Below, piece by piece: positions 34,336 to 43,764 of a stretch of 64,000 nucleotides of DNA. Both the position numbers and the translations under genes were made by a program. How positions within the stretch are numbered: the first letter of the stretch is position 1; every line of letters begins with the position of its first letter. The notes beneath the pieces are model-generated. The model was not told the DNA's origin, searched no databases, and saw only the letters and a program-made list of their open reading frames with translations. Location of the stretch: the NCBI GenBank assembly GCA_029204225.1, contig CM055102.1:28324969-28388968 (forward strand), read 5' to 3'. The DNA is from Diphasiastrum complanatum. Taxonomy: Eukaryota > Streptophyta > Lycopodiopsida > Lycopodiales > Lycopodiaceae.

Positions 34336-37300
34336 CTAGCTTGGTTCAATCATTGCTTTACTAATCACTCCAAGTGATGATCTGAACTTCATAAAAGGTG
34401 TCTTTTGAAATGGTTTAGTAAGTAGATCAGCTACACATTCATTGCTTGGAACATGCTCCAAAGCAATCTCCTTGGCTTGCACCATTTCTCTCACAAAGTG
34501 ATGGCATATCTCAATGTTCTTAGATCTTGCATGGAAGATTGGGTTAGATGCAAGGTGTTGGGCTGATATATTGTCATTGTAGATGATTGGTGCCTCCTCT
34601 GAATCCATGATCTTTAGTTCCACCAATAATCTCTTGATCCAAAGTACCTCCTTTGTAGTGGTTGTCAAAGCTTTGTACTCGGCCTCGGTTGAAGATAGAG
34701 ATATAGTTTCTTGTTTTTTTGAAAGCCATGAAACCACACCTTCTCCTGTGAAAGTTGAATAGGCACTTGTTGATTTCCTATCCCTCTTGTCTCCTGCAAA
34801 ATCTGAATCACTAAATGCATGAAGGTTAATCACATCTCCTCTATATAGAATCCCAAAATCCAATTTACCCGAGATGTATCTTAGAATCCTCTTAGCCTTT
34901 TTCCAATGGATATTCAATGGCTTTTGCATGGATTGGCTCAACCTACATACACTAAAGCTAAGATCTGGTCTAGTTATAGTGATCCACATTAAGGAACCTA
35001 TAAGTTGCCTAAACAAAGTGATGTCCATGAAGGATCTTTCATCATCTTCATTTGGCACTTTTACATCTTGCTCCATTGGTGTGTCAACACTTTTGCATAC
35101 TTCCATCTTAAACTTCTTCAAAAGACTTTGAGCGTAGTTTACTTGACTTATAAAGATAAAATCAAACCCTCTAAGTACTTCTATGCCTAAGATGAAGTGA
35201 AGACACCCTAGATCTACCATCTTGAACTCTAAGGATATATCTATCTTGATTTTTTCAATATCATCAACACTATTTCCACTAATGATGATGTCCTCTACAT
35301 AAATGAGTAAAAGTACAATACCAACATCATCAAACTTAATGTAAAGAGTAGGATCATATTCACTTTGAACAAAAGAAAGTGAAATAAGATAGCAATGTAG
35401 TCTTGAATTCCAAGATCTCGAGGCTTGCTTCAAGCCATAGATGCTTCTTTGGAGATGGCATACTTTGTTCTCCATTCCATGCTTGATGAACCCTTGTGGC
35501 TGCTCCATATAGATATCCTCTTCCAAAAAACCATTCAAGAAAGCATTAGAGACATCCATTTGACATAGAATCCATCCAAAATGTGATGCAAGTGCAATGA
35601 TTAGTCTTATTGTGACCATCTTGGCCACGGGTGCAAAAGTTTCCTCATAGTCTATCCCTCTCTCTTGAGCATAACCTTTTGCAACTAATCTTGCTTTATG
35701 TTTGTTAACACTCCCATTTGCATTCAACTTAAGCTTGAAGACCCACTTGCATCCTATTACATTCCTTTGAGGTCTCTCAACAAGCAACCAAGTTTCATTC
35801 TCAATCAAGGCATCATACTCATCCAACATAGCTTTATACCATTCTTTGGAGTTCAATGCATCTTCAACATTAGACGGTTCTTCAAAACTAGATAAAGCAT
35901 AAGAAGTGGATGAGATACCCTCAACTTGCTGTCCTTTGCCTTGATATGTGAGCCTTGATGGCTCCACTTTTGCCCTTGAAGATCTCCTTGGTGTGATAGG
36001 TGGGTTTGGTGCTTGCTCCTCCATGAGCTCCTCCTCAAAACCAAGATCTTGCTCCTCGGCCATCTTCTTCTTGATTGTTGGAGCACTTGAGCCTTCTTCA
36101 AGCATATGCATATGATGTTCATCAAAGATGACATCCCTTGAAACAACAAATTTGTTCAAGGATGGGAGATAGACTTTGTAGCCCTTGCTTGAGCTTGCAT
36201 ATCCAAGCATGATCCCTCTTGTGGAAGATGGATCCTCCTTGGTTCTTGTTTCCAATGGCACATGCACATAACATATACACCCAAAAACTTTCAAGTGATT
36301 AAGATTGGGTTTCTTTACATACAACATCTCATAAGGAGTTTTGCCTTCAATTGCTTTGCAAGACACCCTATTCATCAAGTAGTTTGCACATACAAGAGAC
36401 TCACCCCAAAAGGATTTGGGCAAACAAGCATCTAATCTTAAAGCCTTAGAACATTCACATAATGTTCTATTCCTTCTTTCAGCAACTCCATTTTGTTGAG
36501 GAGTGTAAGGACAAGAAGTCTCTTTCTTGATCCCTTCCTCCTCACAAAAGGCCTTGAACTCATTGGAGATGAATTCTCCACCATTGTCACTTCTAAGAAT
36601 CTTGATGCTATGATTATGATGCTTTTCCACAAACAACTTGAACTTTACAAAAGTATCAAATACTTGAGACTTGAAGGAAAGTAAGAACACCCAACAATAT
36701 CTTGAGTAGTCATCAATGAAGGTTAAAAACATGGATGAACCTCCATTAGATTTGGTGCTAGCAATGTGCACATCCGAGTGTATGAGTTCAAGAGGATGAG
36801 ATGACTTTGTGATGGAGTTAGGAAACACCTTCTTATGTGCCTTGGATAAGGCACAAGCTTCACAAACCTTGTCTTCCTTCCCAATAGACCTTGGTAGGCC
36901 TAAAGCATACTCCTCCTTGATCATAGCCTCCATGGAACCCGAGTTGACATGTCCAAGTCTTTTGTGCCATAAAGTAAAAGTAGATATCTTGCTCTTCTCG
37001 GCCAACATGACAACATTAGTATCCACAAATGCATCCAACTTATAAAGTTTGCCAAGTCTAGTGCCCTTAGCCACTATCTTACCCTTCTTCTTGATGAAAC
37101 ATTCATTTGAAGCAAAGTCAACATTGAAGCCATTGTCTACCATTTGGCCAACACTTAGTAGATTCTTTGTTATTGTAGGAATGTACAAAACACCTTCTAT
37201 GTTGATCTTTTTGGAAGATCCTAAGCAAAGGAGAATGCTACCAACTCCTTCAATCTTACAAGCTTCATCATTTGCTGTATAGATAGACTTTATAGGTCCA

Positions 37301-38304
37301 TCATAAGATAAGAGAGAAGAGAAAAACTCCCTTTTACTAGTCATGTGTGAACTAGCACCCGAGTCAATCCACCAAGGATCTTCTCCTTTGAAGCTTGTTG
37401 AAGAAAATATGGACATCATGAGAGAGTCCTCATGTGAACTCTCCTCCTCCTCCTCTTTGCTCATGTTGGCTTGGCTTTGATCTTGCTTCCTCTTGAAGCA
37501 TTCCGAGGCATAATGCCCCATCTTGCTACAATAGTAGCACTTCACCTTTGATTTGTCCTTCTTGACTTTGGTGGTTGATGGAGATGTCTTTGGGGGTCCT
37601 TCTTGATCCTCAAGCTTTGTAGACTTCTTGAATGTTGATCCTTTGCCTTTGGACTTGCCTTTGCCTTTGGTGAAGAGAGCTTGGTCATCTCCACCTTGGA
37701 TGGAAAGCCTATCCATCCTCTCTTGCATTTGGCTCCTTCTTGATTCATCGGCCATGAGTGTGCCTTGGAATTCTTCAAGTATGGGTAGCTTACCCATAAT
37801 TGCATATCCCTGAACCAAATTGTCAAATTCAAAGTTTAGTCCATTCAATATGAGTTGAACAAGCTCTTCATCCTTGATAGTGTCACCTATAAAGGCTAGC
37901 TCTTTGTTCAATTCATTTACTCTTAGGACAAAAGTATGTGCACTCTCTCCTTTCTTTTGATAGCTTCTATAGATTTGATTCTTCAAAGCTAACATTCTAG
38001 TTTGGTTCTTGGATTCATAGACCTTTTGCAAAGTCTCCCAAGCATCTTGAGCTGAAGTGCAATCTCCTACCTCTCTTAAGAGTTCATTTGCAACATTCAT
38101 TTTTATGCAATGTAGTGCAACATTGCACCTCTTGATGTATTTGGCTTTTTCTTGAGGATGAATAGGTTCACCCTCCTTACCATTTACAATTTCCATCAGA
38201 TCTTGCATGATCATGATAGATTCCATTCTAACTTTCCATATGGAATAGTTAGTTTTGTTGAGCCTTTCATTAGTATCCAAAAGATATGCATTTATAGATG
38301 TCAT
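34336..38304 (-). CDS. E5 gag-pol polyprotein, full-length frame with YVED in place of YVDD
   Basis: A single 1322-codon frame with every copia domain in order. Gag (1-240, NYSIWKVRMES); zinc knuckle CYYCSKMGHYASEC (about 256-269); aspartic protease DSGASSHM (about 314); gag-pre-integrase LWHKRLGHVNSG (about 445); integrase with Asp (HSDVH, about 511), Asp (RSDNGGEF, about 573) and Glu (NGVAERRN, about 609); RT with QMDVSNAFLNG (about 915) and the active-site box; RNase H with FSDSDFAGDKRDRKST (about 1165) and LSSTEAEYKAL (about 1203). The RT box reads YVED (1002-1005), so a catalytic Asp is Glu, which should abolish or strongly reduce RT activity. LKQASRSWN replaces the usual LKQAPRxWY. The polyprotein would be self-cleaved in virus-like particles. 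The start is chosen because it matches the gag start of E3, E4 and E6. Confidence 0.95.
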   Translation of the reverse strand: MTSINAYLLDTNERLNKTNYSIWKVRMESIMIMQDLMEIVNGKEGEPIHPQEKAKYIKRCNVALHCIKMNVANELLREVGDCTSAQDAWETLQKVYESKNQTRMLALKNQIYRSYQKKGESAHTFVLRVNELNKELAFIGDTIKDEELVQLILNGLNFEFDNLVQGYAIMGKLPILEEFQGTLMADESRRSQMQERMDRLSIQGGDDQALFTKGKGKSKGKGSTFKKSTKLEDQEGPPKTSPSTTKVKKDKSKVKCYYCSKMGHYASECFKRKQDQSQANMSKEEEEESSHEDSLMMSIFSSTSFKGEDPWWIDSGASSHMTSKREFFSSLLSYDGPIKSIYTANDEACKIEGVGSILLCLGSSKKINIEGVLYIPTITKNLLSVGQMVDNGFNVDFASNECFIKKKGKIVAKGTRLGKLYKLDAFVDTNVVMLAEKSKISTFTLWHKRLGHVNSGSMEAMIKEEYALGLPRSIGKEDKVCEACALSKAHKKVFPNSITKSSHPLELIHSDVHIASTKSNGGSSMFLTFIDDYSRYCWVFLLSFKSQVFDTFVKFKLFVEKHHNHSIKILRSDNGGEFISNEFKAFCEEEGIKKETSCPYTPQQNGVAERRNRTLCECSKALRLDACLPKSFWGESLVCANYLMNRVSCKAIEGKTPYEMLYVKKPNLNHLKVFGCICYVHVPLETRTKEDPSSTRGIMLGYASSSKGYKVYLPSLNKFVVSRDVIFDEHHMHMLEEGSSAPTIKKKMAEEQDLGFEEELMEEQAPNPPITPRRSSRAKVEPSRLTYQGKGQQVEGISSTSYALSSFEEPSNVEDALNSKEWYKAMLDEYDALIENETWLLVERPQRNVIGCKWVFKLKLNANGSVNKHKARLVAKGYAQERGIDYEETFAPVAKMVTIRLIIALASHFGWILCQMDVSNAFLNGFLEEDIYMEQPQGFIKHGMENKVCHLQRSIYGLKQASRSWNSRLHCYLISLSFVQSEYDPTLYIKFDDVGIVLLLIYVEDIIISGNSVDDIEKIKIDISLEFKMVDLGCLHFILGIEVLRGFDFIFISQVNYAQSLLKKFKMEVCKSVDTPMEQDVKVPNEDDERSFMDITLFRQLIGSLMWITITRPDLSFSVCRLSQSMQKPLNIHWKKAKRILRYISGKLDFGILYRGDVINLHAFSDSDFAGDKRDRKSTSAYSTFTGEGVVSWLSKKQETISLSSTEAEYKALTTTTKEVLWIKRLLVELKIMDSEEAPIIYNDNISAQHLASNPIFHARSKNIEICHHFVREMVQAKEIALEHVPSNECVADLLTKPFQKTPFMKFRSSLGVISKAMIEPS

Positions 38305-39103
38305 CTAGTCTCCTAATCAAGGACTTGACACAAATGAAGGTTACTTCTATTGATTTGATTGAAGGTCTATCTTATCCCACTTCTTAGGGACCTGAAAAGA
38401 TCAGTAATAGACTTCCTATAAATATCTAAGAATGATCTCTAACAAAATCAAATCATAGAATACTAGAAACAATGCACTTGCTTGATTGAAGTAGACAATA
38501 CTAGTAGAATTGTCCCTCTTTCTATAAAGAACATTAAAGCTTCCAAATGATCTGATCAAGAGTGCATTTCAGCAACCTAATATACTTCCAAAATCACTTG
38601 TAAAAGATCTAAATGAACTTAATGAGGATGCAACACAATCTACTATCCAATCACAAGCAAAAAATGATCAAAATTGATCTAATTTGGTGCATAAGTCAAG
38701 CAATGGTTGGACTAAACCTAAATCACTTTAGGAGGTGTCTACTACACCTTAGAACAGCCTTGAAAAGTCTCCAAAACTCTGATCTTCCCTCTCCTTGAAT
38801 GCTAGAAAGCCTTCTCTATGAAATCACCTCCAAAACTCGCTTAGAAATCAATGCTTGGAGCAAGCAAAACTTGCTATCTTGGTAATGTGAATTGAATTCA
38901 ACTTTGCCTCTGGTTTTAGACACCTAAACACCTGCAAATGAAGTCACACAACACCAATCTCCAATGTATTTGACTCACTTTGAGTTCTAGAATCAATACT
39001 AGATGCTAAGATCCAATCTACACAAGATTTAGATCAAAAATTGTGATCAAATTGAATGAAAACCAAGGATTTAGCTCATTTCAGCCTTTAGGCTCTGATA
39101 CCA
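38305..39103 (-). other. Leader and PBS of E5
   Basis: The 787-bp non-coding leader ends with PBS TGGTATCAGAGC (39103-39092, minus strand) against the 5' LTR. Nothing else was recognised. Confidence 0.85.
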
Positions 39104-39785
39104 TGTAAAAATTATAGCAAATAAGGATCCTAAAACACTTGAAATGATGAGGGAACCAATAGATTATGATTTCATAAGATTAGCACAAGTTGAACCATCA
39201 AAATCCATCAAAAATCTATGCTTGAACCTCACTAAATGGCCCAAATCCTTGAAGAAGGCTTCACACGTGTGAAAGTACGGCCTCCCACAGTCTGAGTACT
39301 GTACACCAGACCTACATTCAATCCTATAATCATTAGTAATCACAAGTACTCAAACAATTATGAACATAGAGAGCAATTGCACCATTATGAGAGAAAAAAC
39401 ATGAAATTGCTTGATTGATTTTGGTGAGATATCATCACCTATATATACATGATCCATCACGGTTTTGGGCAGGTATGAGTAGCCCTAAAACTATCCCTAA
39501 TGCTAATTTTGGTGGATCTTTCATCCCTACCAAGTTAGGGTTGGAATCTTGGAGATCCCTCAACAATGCAAAAATTACCAAAAATAGCTCCTATTTTTTC
39601 TCCCTTGTATCTAAGCATAATTTGGACTCATTCCAAAGGTTCTAACACTTAGGTCTACTTGAGAACATCCTTATGCATGGAATCCTATGCTATTTGGCAC
39701 GTGTGACAAGCCACATCATGACCATCTAACTATTTACAAGTCATATGACCAAAACTAGTCAAGCTAGAATTGTGAATTTTTAACA
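39104..39785 (-). repeat. 5' LTR of E5
   Basis: Same length as 33640-34321, with differences such as ATTATAGC/ATTACAGC, CTAAAAC/CTAAGAC, TTTGGGCAGG/TTTGGACAGG and ATGCATGG/ATGAATGG. The palindrome TTCACACGTGTGAA is at 39260-39273. Confidence 0.96.
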
Positions 39786-40293
39786 GAAATAAGGCTGTAG
39801 TACGGCCTGTAGACAGTGTTTACAAAGTGCCAAAGCTGGGTTTCATTGGAAAAATAGAGTAATCACCATACAATGAGAGGAAACTCGAGTTTCTCCTTGA
39901 GGCTCCAAAAAGTTTCTATCTTCTCACTATGGAGAATGGAAATACATAGTAAAACACACTTCCTTTGCAAAGTTAGGTGAAAATCCAGCATGTAATAAGG
40001 AAGTAGACTCCACTTTCTTGCCCTAATGTGAAAACCCTAGCCTAGATCCAAGAGTCATGCTTGGTAGGTGCATGGTAGGTACAAATCTCATCATAAATCA
40101 TGGTCTAGATCCTACAAAGTAGGAATCACTACCAAATAGACACAACCACTCCTCTTGACTCGTGGTAACCTACTTTAGGTGTGTATGTACAAGTGGCACT
40201 TTGGCCATTCAAGTAACCAACAAACAATATTGACAAAATGTACAATATTCTACATGGCTAGATTTGCCAATGTAGGCAATTTTTCACAGCTTT

Positions 40294-41520
40294 GATGTCA
40301 ATTTCAATATTGACAATTGTGTGATTAAGAAGGATGGTGAGATCCTTGCATATGGATCAAGATTTGAAGGCATCTACAAATTGGATCCAAGTGAGAGTGC
40401 AAACTCTCTTGATGTTTCTTATATTTCCAATATTTCAAAGGAAGAGGATTACACAAGATGCACATATCTTCTCTCTTCAAGTATTATGGTGTATGATTAT
40501 TCCTTATTATTCAAAGCATATGTTGAGAAGAAATTCTCATTGAAGATCAAAGCTTTGAGGAGTATTGGAGCTCTTGAAGGAATAGCACCATATGAAGTTT
40601 TATTCAAGATGAAGCCTAAGGTTGATCACCTTAGTGAACTTGGTAGTGCTTGCTTTGCACATATTCCCTTGGAAACAAGAAGGAAGGATGATCCAAGCTC
40701 ATGGATCATGATTGGATACTCATCCATCAAGGAGGCCTTTAGTGTCTTTACACTCTCTATTTCAAATGTGATCGTGAATAGAGATGTCATATTGCATGAA
40801 GATTCAATCTTGGAAGTGGCCGAGATCAAGGCTTCTCAAGAAGCATCACAAGTTATCCTTTTTGAAGGTATTGATATTATGATGGGGCCAATGTGTGAGG
40901 AGGAGTTTCTTCTTCATATGATTTCAAGAAGGTCTTCAAGATGCATGGCCGAGTCTTTATGGCTCACCTTACATGGCAAAGAGGGGCATCTTTCATGTTG
41001 TATCTACTACAACACATTCATATATGCTTCTCTTCCTTTGCTTGAAATGCTATCTTGCTTCATTGAATTTTTTGGATCTCAAACTTCAAGAAAAGCTATA
41101 CTAGTTTTGTATGATGCTTATGGTATGGACATGTTTCTTGTCATTATTGACTTAGATGTGTTTCCAATACTTTTTGAAAGCAAGATATTGTATTGTCAAA
41201 AGTATGCTCTTGGTTCTAGTAAGAACAAGATTGAGCTTGGTACTCACTTTTTTGAAAATCATGTCTTCACATGTTTTGAGGCAAATTGTAAACTCCTCTT
41301 GAGATTAAGTGAAGCATCCAAAGTGGACACTTACATCCTTGAGAGAGTAACTATCCTAGAAAAGGTCAAGATAGTCTTTGATATCAAGATTAGATCCATC
41401 ATGGATATAGTTCATTGTATGTGGACTAGTCAAGCTAGAAAGCATAATCTTGATAATCATCATTGTTTCACATCTTATGATCTTGATCTCCATGATCCTT
41501 ATGAGGCTTGGAAGCCTTAG
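40294..41520 (+). CDS. E3 residual pol frame: in-frame skeleton without catalytic domains
   Basis: Continues the E3 protease frame across the E4 insertion (LLDSGF then DVNFNIDNCVIKKDG) and stays open for about 409 codons to 41520. Compared with E5 it keeps the segment before the integrase zinc region, then jumps to DYTRCTYLLSS and FSLKIKALRS, then jumps again to GIAPYEVLFKMKPKVDHL and VNRDVILHED. The zinc HHCC motif and all three integrase catalytic residues are gone. RRSSRCMAESLWLTLHGK is the integrase/RT linker. RT is absent, and near the end SSKNKIELGTHFFENHV resembles the last RNase H segment. All junctions keep the frame, so a protein could be made, but it cannot catalyse transposition. 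Confidence 0.75.
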   Translation, partial: DVNFNIDNCVIKKDGEILAYGSRFEGIYKLDPSESANSLDVSYISNISKEEDYTRCTYLLSSSIMVYDYSLLFKAYVEKKFSLKIKALRSIGALEGIAPYEVLFKMKPKVDHLSELGSACFAHIPLETRRKDDPSSWIMIGYSSIKEAFSVFTLSISNVIVNRDVILHEDSILEVAEIKASQEASQVILFEGIDIMMGPMCEEEFLLHMISRRSSRCMAESLWLTLHGKEGHLSCCIYYNTFIYASLPLLEMLSCFIEFFGSQTSRKAILVLYDAYGMDMFLVIIDLDVFPILFESKILYCQKYALGSSKNKIELGTHFFENHVFTCFEANCKLLLRLSEASKVDTYILERVTILEKVKIVFDIKIRSIMDIVHCMWTSQARKHNLDNHHCFTSYDLDLHDPYEAWKP

Positions 41521-42005
41521 ATTTCTCTATTTATGGTGCATCTCGGCTCTTCGTACTGAGAAATTACATAACTTAAAATATCTCTTTGTCTGGGAAAAGC
41601 GTAGGTTTTATATCGCTTTCGTAAAACCCAAGAACCTTATTAACTCGTGGCAGAGACCTTTCTTTGAAATGTTCATCCCTGTCGCTTCTGACTTTCGACT
41701 TTGGAACTCCTTTGAGCTCCTGATTTGTCCTTGACGCACTTTGTGTTGAGCTCCCTGAGCTCCAGATTTGATCAGTTTCGCACAGGTATCAAGGCTCTCT
41801 GAGCCAAAGGATTTATCGTTTGATTCAAAGGCATTGGCAAAAGATCTCTACCAAAGAGATCTTATTATGGATATGGTGAGGGTGCTGCTATGATGGATCC
41901 CTTGGCTGATCTTCACTTCTTATGCATACCAAAGGATCCACTCAAAAATATTTACAAACTTCTCAAGTGATCTAGTACCTTTCCAAGCTATTTTTTGAGG
42001 AGGAG
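41521..42005 (+). other. 3' untranslated stretch and polypurine tract of E3
   Basis: 475 bp without a convincing gene, although a 94-codon frame overlaps its start. It ends in the polypurine tract GAGGAGGAG (41997-42005) directly before the 3' LTR. E4 and E5 share exactly this tract. Confidence 0.8.
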
Positions 42006-42825
42006 TGTGAGAAATTGGCAAAAATCTAGCTTGGTATTTTTTATGATAGAAGTTTGTAAGTGAATCTCACATGTGTGGAGGATGTTCCCACCTGTGGAGA
42101 ATTGTAAAGTAAATCAAAATGTTTGATATAGGGGTCTCATAGAATTTCATAGTCAAGCATTTAGGTGTAGGATGTTGATAGGGTCAAATTTGGCATAGAT
42201 GGCAAATTATCCATTTCCACTTGTAATGCCAATATTGAGCCAAAATAGAGCCAAACTTGTGCCAATTAGAGTGTAGACAAGTGTCATGCTTTTGTTTGAT
42301 GAAGCTTAAGAGGTCCAATAGGATTTAGAGGTGGAACCTTGTGAGGTCCAATAGAAAATTGAGGTGTGCTTGAATATAGTCCAACAGAATTTAGAGGTGC
42401 ATGGATCAATGGTCCAATAGGATTAAGAGGTGGCAAAGTGTGATCCAATCATAGTTAAGCATAGTGGTAGCTCATGAATCTATTAGTATCATTGTACTCC
42501 TCCTTTTGGATCTAATTGATTTTGAGATTGAGTGGATTTTGAGTGTCATTGAATTTCTAGCTTTCTCTCTCTACCCGAGAGCTCATGATGGTTTTTCTCT
42601 CTCTACCCGAGGAGAGCAGCTTGTTTTTACTTAGAATACTTTTGGAACACTTCCCACACGTGTGAGTGAGAGTTGGAAGTGATTGAATGCATGTAGTAGT
42701 GTGTTTTTGCCATAGAATCAAAGATAGATCTTGAATCTCAATCTAGTCTTGATCTTGGTGCATCTACACACCTTAGGAGATCACAAGTACATGTAGTGGA
42801 CAATCCACACGTGTGAAATTCAACA
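42006..42825 (+). repeat. 3' LTR of E3
   Basis: Identical to 25380-26199 except for C at 42810. Followed by the target duplication agaca and the resumed Helitron sequence. Confidence 0.97.
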
Positions 42826-42830
42826 AGACA

Positions 42831-43420
42831 CACAGGCAGACATCAGGAAAGTCGTTGACAAATTTTGGTTTCACACTTCCCGATAGCAATGTCGAGTTTT
42901 CTCCACTATTTCGCGAATAGGTATTTTTTGATGAGACCATTTTGGAAGTGGAGGCTGAGATTTGAATATGGATTAACGTGTGATTTTTTATCGTGTATTA
43001 TGTGAGCATGTGATACAAAAAAGATTGGGTGGAGTGTTTTTTGTAGATGGTTCGGGTGGTAATGGTAAGACGTTCTTATATAGTGTCATGTTGTCATATG
43101 TGCGTGCCCAAGGGTGGAAGGCATTGGCAATTACATTATCGGGGATCGCTGCATTGTTAATGAAAGGTGGTAGGACTGCCCGCTCTAGATTTAGAATTTC
43201 TTTGACAGAATTAAATGAGAGCTCGACATGCAACATCTTAAAACAGTCTCCGTTAGGTACGCTTTTGAAGGCATGTCGACTCATTATTTGAGACGAGGCC
43301 CCCATGGTGCATAAATATACCGTCAATTGTGTGGATCGGTCTCTCCGGGACATATTGGATATTGATACTCCAATTGGAGGAGTTCCAATTGTTTTTTGTG
43401 GTGATTTTCGTCAGGTTGTC
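42831..43420 (+). pseudogene. Helitron PIF1-type helicase, N-terminal part
   Basis: Resumes the Helitron after E3. Walker A reads GSGGNGKTFLY (about 43048), with Asn where the family has Thr (GGTGKT). Next come TLSGIAALLMKGGRTARSRF and Walker B DEAPM (about 43290), preceded by TGA where Trp is usual (LIIWDEAPM). The last recognisable motif is VFCGDFRQV (about 43396-43422), where the CACGTG/GA repeat begins and the remaining helicase motifs are lost. Confidence 0.85.
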
Positions 43421-43480
43421 ACATAGGCTTGCCAAAGGCTTGTGTGGCAAGCCAACCAGGCTCTGCCACGTAGGCTTGAG

Positions 43481-43572
<92 letters not shown>

Positions 43573-43734
43573 CTCGCAAGCTACCACATGGCAAGCCACA
43601 TAGGCCTGCCATGTGAAAAACCATGTAGGGTTGGTACTTCCCATGTCATAAGCCACGTAGGACTACCATAGGCTTGTGTAGCAGGCCACATAGCCATTGT
43701 TGGATTTCAATGCTCAAGCCTAAATCCATTCAAG
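43421..43734. repeat. Repeat block with (GA)n core, related to 3867-4935, inserted in the helicase
   Basis: Carries CACATAGGCTTGCC, GGCTTGTGTGGCAAGCC, CACGTAGGCTTGAGTGGA, then (GA)n at 43481-43571, then GGCTCGCAAGCTACCACATGGCAAGCCACATAGGC. The same flanks surround the short GA run at 4181-4200, so flanks and GA core form one mobile or duplicated unit. Confidence 0.75.
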
Positions 43735-43764
43735 TAATGAGCATCTTGAAAGCTATATATACTT

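Larger units (their letters stand above)
33640..39785 (-). mobile_element. Ty1/copia element E5 (minus), innermost of the nest
   Basis: A 6146-bp element with 682-bp LTRs (33640-34321, 39104-39785) that differ at about 10 bases, TSD gaaat, PBS at 39103-39092 and PPT GAGGAGGAG at 34330-34322, all on the minus strand. It carries one uninterrupted gag-pol frame. It is structurally complete, but see the RT active-site change. Confidence 0.96.
28140..40288 (-). mobile_element. Ty1/copia element E4 (minus), nested in E3 and split by E5
   Basis: Left LTR 28140-28830; right LTR 33447-33639 plus 39791-40288, interrupted by E5. PBS on the minus strand is at 33446-33435 and PPT GAGGAGGAG at 28839-28831. 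The TSD gcttt lies at 28135-28139 and 40289-40293. Without E5 it is about 6.0 kb. The LTRs differ at about 13 of 691 bases. It has a near-complete gag-pol disabled by one stop and a few frameshifts. Confidence 0.95.
25380..42825 (+). mobile_element. Ty1/copia composite E3 containing nested E4 and E5 (17.4 kb)
   Basis: Bounded by two 820-bp LTRs (25380-26199, 42006-42825) that by direct comparison differ at one base, with PBS (26200-26211), polypurine tract (41997-42005) and a perfect 5-bp TSD agaca. Without the nested E4 it would be about 5.3 kb. Its own coding region keeps gag, protease and a gutted pol frame. RT and the catalytic parts of integrase are missing, so it is non-autonomous. E4 (12.1 kb with E5) lies within the protease/pol region in antisense. 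Confidence 0.95.
21905..43420 (+). mobile_element. Helitron (Rep-helicase type), split by nested element E3 and truncated
   Basis: The parts at 21905-25379 and 42831-43420 read together as one plant Helitron: N-terminal zinc-binding region, Helitron-like N domain, HUH Rep, then a PIF1-family helicase. E3 lies between them, flanked by a 5-bp duplication (agaca at 25375-25379 and 42826-42830). After GDFRQV the helicase is cut off by the CACGTG/GA repeat block at 43421. Many stops and frameshifts show it is not active. Terminal 5'-TC and 3' hairpin-CTRR signals were not identified, so the borders are those of recognisable coding sequence. Confidence 0.8.

Noticed and set aside
40321..41520. Captured host gene inside E3
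   Set aside because: The frame first looked unrelated to pol, but several segments align with integrase, linker and RNase H parts of E5, so it is a deleted pol.
43253..43671. Arg/Glu or Ser/Leu repeat frames over the (GA)n and (CT)n tracts here and at 3647-3952, 44674-44922 and 63639-63932
   Set aside because: Microsatellite translation artefacts.
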